From Gammaproteobacteria bacterium (GTDB taxonomy: Bacteria > Pseudomonadota > Gammaproteobacteria > Steroidobacterales > JABDKV01), in NCBI GenBank assembly GCA_029862165.1, contig JAOTXU010000013.1:37712-101711 (forward strand): a stretch of 64,000 nucleotides of DNA, read 5' to 3'. Both the position numbers and the translations under genes were made by a program. Below are positions 8,602-17,655 of the stretch, one piece after another (within the stretch, counting starts at the first letter, position 1; each line of letters starts with the position of its first letter). The notes beneath the pieces were generated by a model. The model saw only the letters and a program-made list of their open reading frames with translations, was not told where the DNA came from and searched no databases.

Positions 8602-10824
8602 ATGAGCCTGTTAAACGAATTAAAGCAGCGCAACGTTTTTCGCGTGGCGGCAACCTACGCTCTGATGTCCTGGCTGCTTTTGCAAGTCGTCGATACCGTT
8701 GTTCCCCTGACCGGCTTGCCTGAGTGGACCGGCCGGTTTGTGCTTTTGCTGCTGGCCGTTGGATTTCCGGTGGCACTCTTTTTTTCCTGGGCATATGAAC
8801 TTACCCCGGAAGGAATCAAACGAGAGCAAGACGTAGACCGCAGCACAGCGGCAAACGGCATTTCACGGAAAATTGACTACGCCATCATTGCCCTGCTGTC
8901 GATCGCACTGGTCTATCTCGTCGCGACCCGGAACCGGACCGCTCCGTGGGAAGAAGCGGTTGAACCCTCAATTGCACAGAGCGCCCCGGACGTGGCTGAC
9001 AACAGGTCTATCGCGGTACTGCCCTTTGAAAACCGCAGCGCTCTTAAAGAGGACGCTTTTTTTACTGACGGTATACACGACGATCTGCTGACCCACCTGG
9101 CCCGCATCGGTTCGTTAAAAGTCATCTCACGTACGTCCATGCTGCGGTATCGCGGTAGCGATAAATCGTTACCGCAAATTGCTCGCGAACTTGGCGTCGC
9201 AACGATTCTTGAAGGCGGCGTACAACGGGCGGGCAATACTGTGCGCATCAATGTGCAGCTTATCGATGCGGTAACCGACGAACACATCTGGGCTAATAAT
9301 TATGACCGGGAATTGACTGCTCAAAACATTTTTTCCATCCAAACAGAGATCGCTACGGCCATTACCAAATCGTTACAGGCAACTTTGTCTCCCCAGGAAC
9401 AAGCGCGTATGGCGACAGCGCCAACAACGAACATGAAAGCCGCCGAGGAGTACATGCTCGGCCGGCAACTTATGGAAAATCGAACGAGCGCCGGTCTGGC
9501 CGGCGCTGTGGAGCAGTTCAAACGCGCCACACAACACGATCCAGAGTTTGCCCAAGCCTATGTGAGTCTGGCTGACGCCTATCAACTCCAGATGTACTAT
9601 AGCGGCGCGGCGCAAAATGAAGTGCAGCCGCTCGCCCGCAACGCAATCGACAAAGCGCTAAACCTGGATGATCGGTTGGGTGAAGCCTACGTCTCGCTCG
9701 CTTTCCTCATTGACGGCACGGACGGTAAGGCGGGCGAAGAAGCTTACCGGAAAGGGTTACAACTCCGCCCCAACTACGCGCGTGGCCATCACTGGTACGG
9801 GACCTTTCTCAATAGCCGGGGCCGGCTGGACGAGGCTCGGGCAGAACTTGAAAAAGCGGTTGAACTAGACCCAATGTCGCCGATTATTCAGAGCTCACTC
9901 GGCACCCTTTACCAGAGGATGGGATTGGTTAAAGAGACTCTGGAACGTTTGAATCACGCCATTGAAATCGATCCTGGTTTTGCCAAGGGCTATGCCGACA
10001 TCGCCGAGTTTGAATTTTTTGTTCGTGGGCGCTCGGACGCCGCACTACTTGCGATACAGGAATACCGACGTCTGGATCCTGGTACGCCGCGAGCCTTTGC
10101 ACTGCCTGGACTTGTATATCTCTATCTGGGTGACCCCGATACGGCCCAGGTTTGGATAAAAAAGGCCAACGAACTGGGTCCTGATGCCATCGTGCCACTT
10201 TATGCTGCTGCTCTTTTGAATTTGTATCGGGGCGAGATTGATGACGCCGCTGTGAACTTGCAACGCGTACTGGCGATTGTACCGAATTATGTGCCCGCAA
10301 TTACGAGATTGTGCGACGTCGATATCCAGCGGGGCGATCTGGACGGAGCCCTGAAACGTTATGAACGGTTCTTCCCGGGATTGAGCGAGGATGAATTAGT
10401 CGTAAACCGCCGCAATTACGCCCCCGCCGTCGGTTTGGCGCAAGTATTACAAAAGTCTGGAGACGCACAACGCGCCGATGCACTGTTGAGCCGCGCCCTG
10501 ACAGTCTTTTCAACGATTCCAGTTTCTGTGAGAACCAGCGAGGGTGTCGGTTTACTCGAGACTGAGATTTTTGCGCTGCAAGATCGTAGCCAGGATGCCC
10601 TGGCCAAACTCAGGGAAACGATAAATCGAGGGTCACCCGAAGAATGGTGGTATCACGAGAAACACAATCCGCGCATAGCTTCGATACGCAACGAACCTCA
10701 ATTCCAGGACATGATGCGCGACATTCACTCCCAACTGACAAAACAGCTGACCCGCATTCGCGGGATGGAACAAGACGGACAAATCACGTCAGCGACTACG
10801 CTAATCACAGCGCAATCCCGCTAG
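8602..10824 (+). CDS. FlgO/TolB-like plus TPR repeat membrane protein
   Basis: A 740-residue protein of the group common in marine Gammaproteobacteria. Two N-terminal helices (about residues 12-30 and 46-64, followed by the typical YELTPEGIKRE) and a third near 92-108 anchor it; residues 138-260 form a FlgO/TolB-N-like domain (SIAVLPFENRS, IHDDLLTHLARI, EGGVQRAGNTVRINVQLID), then about eight tetratricopeptide repeats (PEFAQAYVSLADAY, PNYARGHHWYGTFL) fill the rest. Family members often replace the helices with a CadC or cyclase domain, so a signalling role is plausible but unproven. It stands alone on its strand. Confidence 0.8.
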   Translation: MSLLNELKQRNVFRVAATYALMSWLLLQVVDTVVPLTGLPEWTGRFVLLLLAVGFPVALFFSWAYELTPEGIKREQDVDRSTAANGISRKIDYAIIALLSIALVYLVATRNRTAPWEEAVEPSIAQSAPDVADNRSIAVLPFENRSALKEDAFFTDGIHDDLLTHLARIGSLKVISRTSMLRYRGSDKSLPQIARELGVATILEGGVQRAGNTVRINVQLIDAVTDEHIWANNYDRELTAQNIFSIQTEIATAITKSLQATLSPQEQARMATAPTTNMKAAEEYMLGRQLMENRTSAGLAGAVEQFKRATQHDPEFAQAYVSLADAYQLQMYYSGAAQNEVQPLARNAIDKALNLDDRLGEAYVSLAFLIDGTDGKAGEEAYRKGLQLRPNYARGHHWYGTFLNSRGRLDEARAELEKAVELDPMSPIIQSSLGTLYQRMGLVKETLERLNHAIEIDPGFAKGYADIAEFEFFVRGRSDAALLAIQEYRRLDPGTPRAFALPGLVYLYLGDPDTAQVWIKKANELGPDAIVPLYAAALLNLYRGEIDDAAVNLQRVLAIVPNYVPAITRLCDVDIQRGDLDGALKRYERFFPGLSEDELVVNRRNYAPAVGLAQVLQKSGDAQRADALLSRALTVFSTIPVSVRTSEGVGLLETEIFALQDRSQDALAKLRETINRGSPEEWWYHEKHNPRIASIRNEPQFQDMMRDIHSQLTKQLTRIRGMEQDGQITSATTLITAQSR

Positions 10825-10832
10825 AAAATATA

Positions 10833-13268
10833 TCAGCCGTAGGCGGGTTGCAGACGGCCTCGCGCATCGCGGAAATGTGGCATCCAGTTCAACGCAACGA
10901 TGTGCACAGTAATATTGGTTGCTGTCGCCTTGACCTGAATTTCAGTCAGATCCTCGTCCTGGGCGTCGAAACGATCCTCGAGTACCTCGATTTCCTGCTC
11001 CATCTGCGTGTTGAGCTCCTCAAGTTGTTCCTGCACAGCCTCGGCTGTTTCCCTGGCGCGCTTAATGTCACCTTTTTCTTTACCCAGCCCGCCCATGCTC
11101 TTGATTGCCGTACCCATCCGCGACGCCGATGTTCGACTGACAGTCTTGCGCCCCAGCAGACCGCCGAGTACGGCGGTACCAAAAGATATTGCCGTACTTA
11201 ATTTTTTGGATTTGGCCTGCTGCGACTCACGCTCAATAACCTGCTCGGCTTTGCGTAACCGTTCCTGACGGATCGCAACCTTGCTGGCATATTTTGTACG
11301 AAGTTTCTCTACTGCGACGTCACGTTTTTCGTTGGCCAGCTCCTGCAGTCTCACGCGAAAGTCGCCCTCGCTTTCACCGGGATCGGAAACCAGTTTATAA
11401 GTCGCGCTCTTATACAAGGACAAGGGTTTATTTGTCCTGAGCCATCTCTTGAACAGCGTTTCCCATTTTTTGTAGTTCTTTGGATTGCTTGCAGGCGCGG
11501 GAGCCTCAGTGAAGATCGCGCCTTCCTCGCCATGGCCTTCCAGGTTCGAGACATCGAAATTCAGCTCGGCTCCGTCATCCCAATCTACGGGTATCGGGCC
11601 GTCGTCAATATCGGCAATCAAAAAAACAGATCGTTCTTCACTAACATTATAGCGAGAGCTCGAATAAGCTATTTCAGCAGCCGCGCCAACTTTCGGCACG
11701 TACACCAGTTCGACATCGCCTGGTATGCGTGTGCCCAGCGGCATAAAGTACTGTTTTACTGACGCCGGCAATGCCGGCTCCGGTGGTTTTTTGGCCTTGA
11801 CCGCCTTGGTGGCGGCGCGCTGTGTTTTCTTCCCCGGCTCCGGTGCAGCGGTTGACGCGGCCACCTTGCGGCCACCCATTAGTTTCTTGATCTGATCCCT
11901 GGTGAACGGGCCGGACAGATATGACATCACCCAGCGCGTGTTAAACACAACCGGTTCGTCTTCGTGCACATTGTGCATCAGAAAACGCCGCTTGCCCAAA
12001 CCGGCAATAATCTGTTCCATACGTTGCTTGTCGAAATCGCCACCGGCTGCTGCACCTTCCAGGCCTTCCATGACACGCGCCTTATCGCGCTCAGTTTGCA
12101 GGCGTCCGATAAACCACGTTCCCGTGTTGGACAATGCCTTGTAGTCAAGGTCCACCGGGTTTTGTGTTGCCAATACCAGCCCAACGCCATAGGCTCTGGC
12201 CTGCTTGAGCAAAGTAAGAAACAGCTGTTTCGAAGGCGGGTTTGAAATTGGCGGCAAGTAGCCAAACACCTCGTCCATATAAAGAATGGCCCGTAGCGTG
12301 CTCGTACCCGATTGTGAACGCATCCAGCCAATGAGCTCATTGAGCAACATCGTGACAAAGAACATGCGTTCGGCTTCGGACAAATGCGCGATCGACATGA
12401 TGGACACGCGCGGCTTGCCGCCTTCGGTGTGCAACAACCGACCGACGTCCAGCGGCTCGCCTTCCATCCAGGCCCCAAACCCCGGCGCCGCCAACAGATT
12501 GTTCATGCGCATTGCCAGCTGTAAACGATCTTTGGCCGGATAAAAAGAATCCAGATCCATCACACCAATTCGCTTGATCGGCGGGTTCTGAATCGCCGCA
12601 ATCAAACCACCCAGATCGAGGGTGCGTCCTTCCTGCCATTCCCTGTCGAGTATATTTGCGATGAGAATATGCTCGCGACTGGTAATCGGATCTGCCTCGA
12701 TGCCCAACAACGCGAGTATGCCGGTTGCGGTAGCTTGCACACGTTCACGATAAACATCACGATCGTCCATGACGGCAGCCGACGGCACGGCGAACGAACG
12801 CAGCACAGAAATGGGTAAGCCGGCATTGCTGCCCGGCGTATAGATAGTGAGATCGGTGGTATCGCGAAGTTTCTTGATGCGATCCTTGCCTTGTCCCCAG
12901 TCCTTCAACCCGTCACGCCACAACGTCGATTGCGCTTCGGCATATTCCGTGACCGTCATGCCTTTGTCTGCTGCCGAACGCGCATTGACCCAAGGCTCAA
13001 AGTCCTGTGCCCGCAGTTGCGGGAAAGTCAGCAACAAATTGCCGAGATCACCCTTTGGATCGACCGCGATCACCGGTATATGATCGATCGCCGCTTCCTC
13101 GAGCAACCCGATACCCAGACCGGTCTTGCCACTACCGGTCATACCAATAATGGCGGCATGAGTCGTCAGATCTTTGGCGTCATAGAGCACGATGTCATCG
13201 AGTCGCTCCTTTTGCTCGATGTCATAGGCTTTGCCCAGGTAGAAAGCACCCAGTTTTTCGTATTCCAT
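10833..13268 (-). CDS. HerA/DUF853-type ATPase
   Basis: An 811-residue P-loop ATPase of the HerA-like/DUF853 group. The start at 13268 (MEYEKLGAFYLGKAYD) follows a GGGGG ribosome site; an open frame runs to 13532 but would overlap the divergent gene. Walker A is GMTGSGKTG near residue 46, with VIAVDPKGDLGNLL just after and Walker B ILYMDEVFGYLPP near 345. Residues 600-720 hold a separate domain, and the last 100 are coiled coil (EAVQEQLEELNTQMEQEIEV). DNA or protein translocation is likely from the fold, substrate unknown. No NurA-type nuclease partner lies beside it. Confidence 0.8.
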   Translation of the reverse strand: MEYEKLGAFYLGKAYDIEQKERLDDIVLYDAKDLTTHAAIIGMTGSGKTGLGIGLLEEAAIDHIPVIAVDPKGDLGNLLLTFPQLRAQDFEPWVNARSAADKGMTVTEYAEAQSTLWRDGLKDWGQGKDRIKKLRDTTDLTIYTPGSNAGLPISVLRSFAVPSAAVMDDRDVYRERVQATATGILALLGIEADPITSREHILIANILDREWQEGRTLDLGGLIAAIQNPPIKRIGVMDLDSFYPAKDRLQLAMRMNNLLAAPGFGAWMEGEPLDVGRLLHTEGGKPRVSIMSIAHLSEAERMFFVTMLLNELIGWMRSQSGTSTLRAILYMDEVFGYLPPISNPPSKQLFLTLLKQARAYGVGLVLATQNPVDLDYKALSNTGTWFIGRLQTERDKARVMEGLEGAAAGGDFDKQRMEQIIAGLGKRRFLMHNVHEDEPVVFNTRWVMSYLSGPFTRDQIKKLMGGRKVAASTAAPEPGKKTQRAATKAVKAKKPPEPALPASVKQYFMPLGTRIPGDVELVYVPKVGAAAEIAYSSSRYNVSEERSVFLIADIDDGPIPVDWDDGAELNFDVSNLEGHGEEGAIFTEAPAPASNPKNYKKWETLFKRWLRTNKPLSLYKSATYKLVSDPGESEGDFRVRLQELANEKRDVAVEKLRTKYASKVAIRQERLRKAEQVIERESQQAKSKKLSTAISFGTAVLGGLLGRKTVSRTSASRMGTAIKSMGGLGKEKGDIKRARETAEAVQEQLEELNTQMEQEIEVLEDRFDAQDEDLTEIQVKATATNITVHIVALNWMPHFRDARGRLQPAYG

Positions 13269-13477
13269 TATGATCCCCCACGGATGATCCGCGAATGTTA
13301 AGGCCGCTGTCCGGCGGGTCAAGCGACGGCGGGCTCCGTTGACAGATGTGGGCCGCGGCAGGCCGGGCGAGTATCTCTTAACCCATTGATTTTTAAGGCT
13401 GAACCTTTGTTTGCAATGTTCAGCTTCAAAACCCGGAAAATACACGGATCCTGACAATTTCTGTGAGATTTGAAAAG

Positions 13478-14338
13478 ATGCGAAATGTTCAACTGTTGAT
13501 AGCAATGCTGGCCGCGATGCTGATCGTGCCATTTAGCGTATTCGCTGCACCCGCCGACCAGGCGGTCATCAAGGCCAAACGCGCCCAGCTGGCAATGCTG
13601 GCGGCCGACGCCAGAGCCACACGCCACCTGGATGACGACGACGATCATGACGAAGACGACGATGATGCCGATCATGACGATGACGACGATAACGACGATG
13701 ACCGCGACGACAATGATCGTAAGCGCGGTTACAAAGGCAAGGGCGCTAAAAAAGGAAAAGGCGCTGACAAGAAACTGATGAAAGAAGAAGAGCGCCGCCT
13801 GCGCCACGAAGCACGTTCTGCGGATCACGAGGAACGCGCGCAAGCCAGACAGGAATTTCGTGAAAGGATGCGTTCAGCTGAAACACCGGAAGAACGACGC
13901 GAAATATTACAAGAAATGCGTGAGACTAACGGCGAAAAGGGTAAGGAAAAGCGTGCTTATCAAGAGCAACGACGCGAAGAACGCGAACAGCTTGACGATG
14001 ACTATCGCGAGCGCCTGGAAAATGCAGAAACTCCCGAAGAACAAGCAGCAATAAAGGAAGAAATTAAGGCGGAACAGGGCGCCCGGCGACAGCAACGGGA
14101 CGAGCGACGCGGCATGATTCGCGAATACCAGGACGAACAACGAATTACCAATGCAGAACGACGCGAAGAGCATGATCGAACAATGGACGAATACCGTAAG
14201 CGTCTTGAGAGTGCAGAAACTGATGAAGAACGCCAGTCCATTCAGGAAGAAATGAAGGCTGCGCGTGCCGAGAATCAGGAAGTACGTGTCGAACAGCAAA
14301 AAGCCAAGAAGCCGTGGTGGAAGTTCTGGGGCGACTAA
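13478..14338 (+). CDS. Secreted Asp-rich protein with charged helical repeats
   Basis: A 286-residue exported protein without a recognised family. After a signal peptide (residues 1-23, cleavage near VFAAP) comes a stretch at about residues 52-82 made almost only of Asp with some His and Asn, a likely metal-binding tract. The rest is highly charged helix with three imperfect copies of about 60 residues, each carrying an S/N-AET-x-EER/Q motif (RSAETPEERREIL, ENAETPEEQAAIK, ESAETDEERQSIQ). It ends in KPWWKFWGD. I start at the ATG 13478 rather than a GTG 15 bases upstream. A terminator follows. Confidence 0.7.
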   Translation: MRNVQLLIAMLAAMLIVPFSVFAAPADQAVIKAKRAQLAMLAADARATRHLDDDDDHDEDDDDADHDDDDDNDDDRDDNDRKRGYKGKGAKKGKGADKKLMKEEERRLRHEARSADHEERAQARQEFRERMRSAETPEERREILQEMRETNGEKGKEKRAYQEQRREEREQLDDDYRERLENAETPEEQAAIKEEIKAEQGARRQQRDERRGMIREYQDEQRITNAERREEHDRTMDEYRKRLESAETDEERQSIQEEMKAARAENQEVRVEQQKAKKPWWKFWGD

Positions 14339-14364
14339 CGTAATCCAGGACGATCGAAATAAAA

Positions 14365-14390
14365 GGCCGGCAAATCGCCGGTCTTTTTTT
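14365..14390 (+). terminator. Rho-independent terminator
   Basis: A 7-bp stem GGCCGGC/GCCGGTC (one G-U) with a 5-base loop, followed by seven T, 26 bases after the stop of the Asp-rich protein gene. Confidence 0.85.
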
Positions 14391-14467
14391 GTCCGAACGA
14401 TTGATTAGCCGCGACTAGTGACCGAATCTATCCGTTTTCCGGGATTGACGACGAGCGTATCTTGAAC

Positions 14468-15448
14468 CTAGCTCTTTAACTGATCTTCAACACCGAAGAT
14501 CTTTATCAGGAGCGCAGCGCGCATCCACATGCCGTTGCGTTCCTGGCGCCAATACATTGCTCGCGGATCGCTATCCACCGACGGGTCTATTTCCGGGCCT
14601 CGTGGCAGAGGATGCATGATGATCGCCTCAGGATTGAGTTTCGGCATCTGATTTGGGCCAATTGAAAAATCGTCTAGGTCGGCTTTCAGAGATTCTCCTT
14701 CCGAGTCCCATTCGGACTGCACGCGCGTTACATAGATCGCATCGAGACTACTTAAAACGCTATCCAGTACGCCGGTCTCGCTGAACGCAATTTTGTGCTG
14801 TACGAGGTGCTTCTTAATGTCATTGCTCATTTCGAGGGACGGGGGCGAAATAAAGACCAGCCTGACATCGTGATAGTTTTTCATCAGGTAGCACAGCGAG
14901 CGAACGGTTCGACCCCTCCGTAGGTCACCCATCATGCCAATAGTCTTGCCGTCGATACCGCCACGACCGGCAAAGCTGCGTTCCAGCGTATAAATATCCA
15001 GCAGGGCCTGTGTTGGATGCTGATCCGGCCCACTACCGGCATTGATAATCGGCACTCGCCGGGGAATCTGATTCATAAGCGCGGCTGCCCGACCAGCCAG
15101 TCCGCGTTCGGGCGTGCGCATGATGATGACGTCTACATAAGAGCTGAAGGTGCGCAGGCTGTCATCGAAACTCTCGCCTTTCACTTCCGAAGAAATCGTC
15201 GGGTCACGTATTTCGCTTGTACCAATGCCAAGTAAATGACAGGCGTTATTAAACGACAGGAAAGTCCTTGTTGATACCTGAGTGAAGTAGAGCATGGCGC
15301 GTTTATCAGCCAGTAGCGAACGTAGCATCGCAGCGCCTTCGCGTGTTTTTGCCACGGCACGGGCAGTGTCGGTGATCTCACACAGTTCATCGAGGAGTTC
15401 GCGATCGAACTCGCGCGGATCGATGATATGAAATACCTCGCTACTCAT
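14468..15448 (-). CDS. pyrB: Aspartate carbamoyltransferase
   Basis: Condenses carbamoyl phosphate with aspartate, the second step of pyrimidine synthesis. The 326-residue product carries the carbamoyl-phosphate loop STRTF near residue 60, the HPTQALLDIYT signature near 146 and the PLPRGPEI loop near 276. The start at MSSEVFHII (15448) has GGAG about 10 bases upstream; a longer frame to 15499 is possible. The N-terminus is more divergent than E. coli PyrB, and no pyrI regulatory gene is adjacent, so a non-PyrI-regulated form is likely. Confidence 0.85.
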   Translation of the reverse strand: MSSEVFHIIDPREFDRELLDELCEITDTARAVAKTREGAAMLRSLLADKRAMLYFTQVSTRTFLSFNNACHLLGIGTSEIRDPTISSEVKGESFDDSLRTFSSYVDVIIMRTPERGLAGRAAALMNQIPRRVPIINAGSGPDQHPTQALLDIYTLERSFAGRGGIDGKTIGMMGDLRRGRTVRSLCYLMKNYHDVRLVFISPPSLEMSNDIKKHLVQHKIAFSETGVLDSVLSSLDAIYVTRVQSEWDSEGESLKADLDDFSIGPNQMPKLNPEAIIMHPLPRGPEIDPSVDSDPRAMYWRQERNGMWMRAALLIKIFGVEDQLKS

Positions 15449-15575
15449 CCAGACACGACTCCGGTATTCTGCAACGACTGCTCGACGGAGCGCCAGCATA
15501 CCCGCCAGTAGGCCAGCTTGTCATTGACGCTTGTTGGCGCCCGAGTAAGACTGAAGACATTGGGGATATAACACT

Positions 15576-16667
15576 ATGACTATCAAGAGGGTGCGCTGGG
15601 ATACCGGTCAGCTCATATCACTTGAGTACGACTCGAAAATTCTTAAACGCAATCCCCTCGGCGATCCGCACGTGCGCATACTCGACGTCTGGTTGCCACC
15701 TGAATACGACACTAGTCGACGAAAGCTGCCTGTGCTTTACGATCTGGTCGGATACACCGGCTCCGGTCCGTCACATACAAACTGGCGAAATTTCGATGAC
15801 AACGTCCCCGAGCGTGCTGCACGCCTGATGCATGCCGGGAAAATGGGTCCGTGCATAATCGTCTTTCCCGATTGCTTTACAGCATTGGGCGGCAACCAAT
15901 ACATCAACTCCTCCGCCATGGGTCACTATGCTGATTATCTGACCCGCGAACTGATTCCTTTTGTAGATTCCGAGTTTCGTACGCATGCAGCGCGTGATCA
16001 CCGCGGTTGTTTCGGCAAATCCTCCGGTGGTTATGGCGCCATCATTCATGGCATGAAATACGCGAAATATTGGGGTGCGATCGCGGACCATTCGGGTGAT
16101 GCTTATTTCGACTTTGTATACCGCTGCGACTGGCCTGGTGCCCTGGACACGCTGGCCCGGCATCGACGCCGCAAACGCAATCCCGGGCCTGTCAACATTG
16201 CTCAGGAAGCAAGACAAACGGGCGCGGGAACTGATGACGGCCGGGTGCGGCGTTTCTTGAAACATATCTGGCAAAAACCCAATCCAAGCGGTGCGGAAAT
16301 AGAATGCCTCATGATGCTGGCAATGGCGGCCTCCTACGACCCGGCGCCAGGTGTGCCGAATGGTTTTTATCTGCCATTCGACCTGGAGACTGGTGAATTA
16401 ATTACCGTGCGGTGGAAGAAATGGCTGGCACACGACCCAATCAATCTGGTTAAACGTTATGCCGAAAATCTGAAAACCTTACGTGGCATTTTCATCGATT
16501 GCGGTTGGCGTGATCAATATCGCATTCACTATGGCAGCCGTATACTTTCGCGCCTGTTGCGTGATCATGGCATCGAACACCGCTACGAGGAATTTGACGG
16601 CACGCATTCCGGAGTCGACTATCGGATGGATGTTAGCCTGCCCTTTTTATACAAGGCACTTAGCTAG
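15576..16667 (+). CDS. Alpha/beta-hydrolase esterase, EsteraseD/Fes-like
   Basis: A 363-residue putative esterase. The order LDVWLPPEYD (residues 37-46), LPVLYDLVGY, then the nucleophile elbow GKSSGGYGAI near residue 151 matches the esterase D/enterochelin-esterase-like family; the nucleophile is the first or second Ser of GKSSGG. A late His in GTHSGVDYRM (near residue 349) is a good catalytic-base candidate. No signal peptide, so probably cytoplasmic. Divergent from pyrB; substrate unknown. Confidence 0.75.
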   Translation: MTIKRVRWDTGQLISLEYDSKILKRNPLGDPHVRILDVWLPPEYDTSRRKLPVLYDLVGYTGSGPSHTNWRNFDDNVPERAARLMHAGKMGPCIIVFPDCFTALGGNQYINSSAMGHYADYLTRELIPFVDSEFRTHAARDHRGCFGKSSGGYGAIIHGMKYAKYWGAIADHSGDAYFDFVYRCDWPGALDTLARHRRRKRNPGPVNIAQEARQTGAGTDDGRVRRFLKHIWQKPNPSGAEIECLMMLAMAASYDPAPGVPNGFYLPFDLETGELITVRWKKWLAHDPINLVKRYAENLKTLRGIFIDCGWRDQYRIHYGSRILSRLLRDHGIEHRYEEFDGTHSGVDYRMDVSLPFLYKALS

Positions 16668-16671
16668 AGTT

Positions 16672-17580
16672 TTAGGCGCGAAACCCCCGGCTGGCACGTC
16701 GAGATGTACCGGTCACGATAAATACGCTTGAAATTATCACCAGCATTCCGAAGAACTGCATGCCGCTTAGGGCCTCGCCGAGCACCCACCAGCCGAGTAT
16801 CGTTGCGATCGCCGGATTGACGTAAGCAATGGTTGCCAGTTTGTCCGGTGTCGTATGTCGTATCAGCCAAATAAAGGTGGCGTAGGCCAGACATGAACCA
16901 AAAATAGTGAGGTAGGTCAACGCGCCCAGTCCTTTTAGGCTCAGCGATACCTGACCGAGCTCACCCGCCGCGACACCAATTATCGTCAAAACAACGCCCC
17001 CGAGAAACATCTGCCAGCCCGCCATCATCAAAGGTTCCGTGCTCAGGTCATGTGAGCGGCTGACAATCGTGCCGGCAGACCAGGCGACGGGTGAAATCAA
17101 GATGGCTAGTTGTGCCCAGAAGTATTGCGCGTTGTAGTTGCCTTCTGGCATGAGCATCAGTGCGACACCGATAAACCCGGCAATCAACCCCAGTTTCGCT
17201 CGCGTTGTCAGTCTGTGTCCGCGTGGCCCAAACGTACCAAACCAGGCCGTCCAGAATGCAGAGCTTGCGATGAGTAACGCCGCCTGATTTGACTCGACCC
17301 ATTGTTCCGCCCACGTGACCACACCATTGCCGATTACGATCATCAACAGAGCCATCAGCATTATTAAGACCCAGTCTGCACGCACGCGTGGCATGCGCTG
17401 GCCCAGACCGATCGCCAAACCCGTGATGACGAGACCGGCAATCACAAACCGGATACCGGCCAACAAGCCTGGGCGCATATCGTGCACACCGATTCGTATC
17501 GCCAGATAAGTCGAACCCCAGACCACATAGACCACCGCAAAGGCCGCAATAATCTGTAGTTTGGATGAACGTTCGGTCAA
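16672..17580 (-). CDS. EamA/DMT-family exporter, YedA-like
   Basis: Ten-helix transporter of 302 residues with two EamA repeats. The N-terminus VVWGSTYLAIRIG and the second-repeat segment near residue 155 (LISPVAWSAGTIVSRS) are typical of the YedA branch of drug/metabolite transporters. It ends 4 bases from the convergent esterase stop, and lies 75 bases downstream of the OPT gene, separated by a terminator. Substrate not predictable. Confidence 0.82.
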   Translation of the reverse strand: MTERSSKLQIIAAFAVVYVVWGSTYLAIRIGVHDMRPGLLAGIRFVIAGLVITGLAIGLGQRMPRVRADWVLIMLMALLMIVIGNGVVTWAEQWVESNQAALLIASSAFWTAWFGTFGPRGHRLTTRAKLGLIAGFIGVALMLMPEGNYNAQYFWAQLAILISPVAWSAGTIVSRSHDLSTEPLMMAGWQMFLGGVVLTIIGVAAGELGQVSLSLKGLGALTYLTIFGSCLAYATFIWLIRHTTPDKLATIAYVNPAIATILGWWVLGEALSGMQFFGMLVIISSVFIVTGTSRRASRGFRA

Positions 17581-17596
17581 GTTTCAGATGCTCTAA

Positions 17597-17637
17597 AGGA
17601 AAAAGGTCAAGCCGCAGTTTGCTTCTGCGACTCGACC
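17597..17637 (-). terminator. Terminator after the OPT transporter gene
   Basis: Read leftward, an imperfect 13-bp stem (arms at 17605-17617 and 17625-17637) with a 7-base loop is followed by TTTTTCCTTT. It sits 19 bases past the OPT stop. Confidence 0.7.
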
Positions 17638-17655
17638 CGGGTTATTAAATTCAGA

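Noticed and set aside
13269..13532. N-terminal extension of the HerA-like ATPase by 88 codons
   Set aside because: It overlaps the divergent Asp-rich protein gene and has atypical composition; a GGGGG ribosome site precedes the ATG at 13268.
13907..14299. Long minus-strand frame opposite the Asp-rich protein
   Set aside because: Hydrophobic only because it mirrors Glu/Arg-rich codons; no ribosome site or signal.
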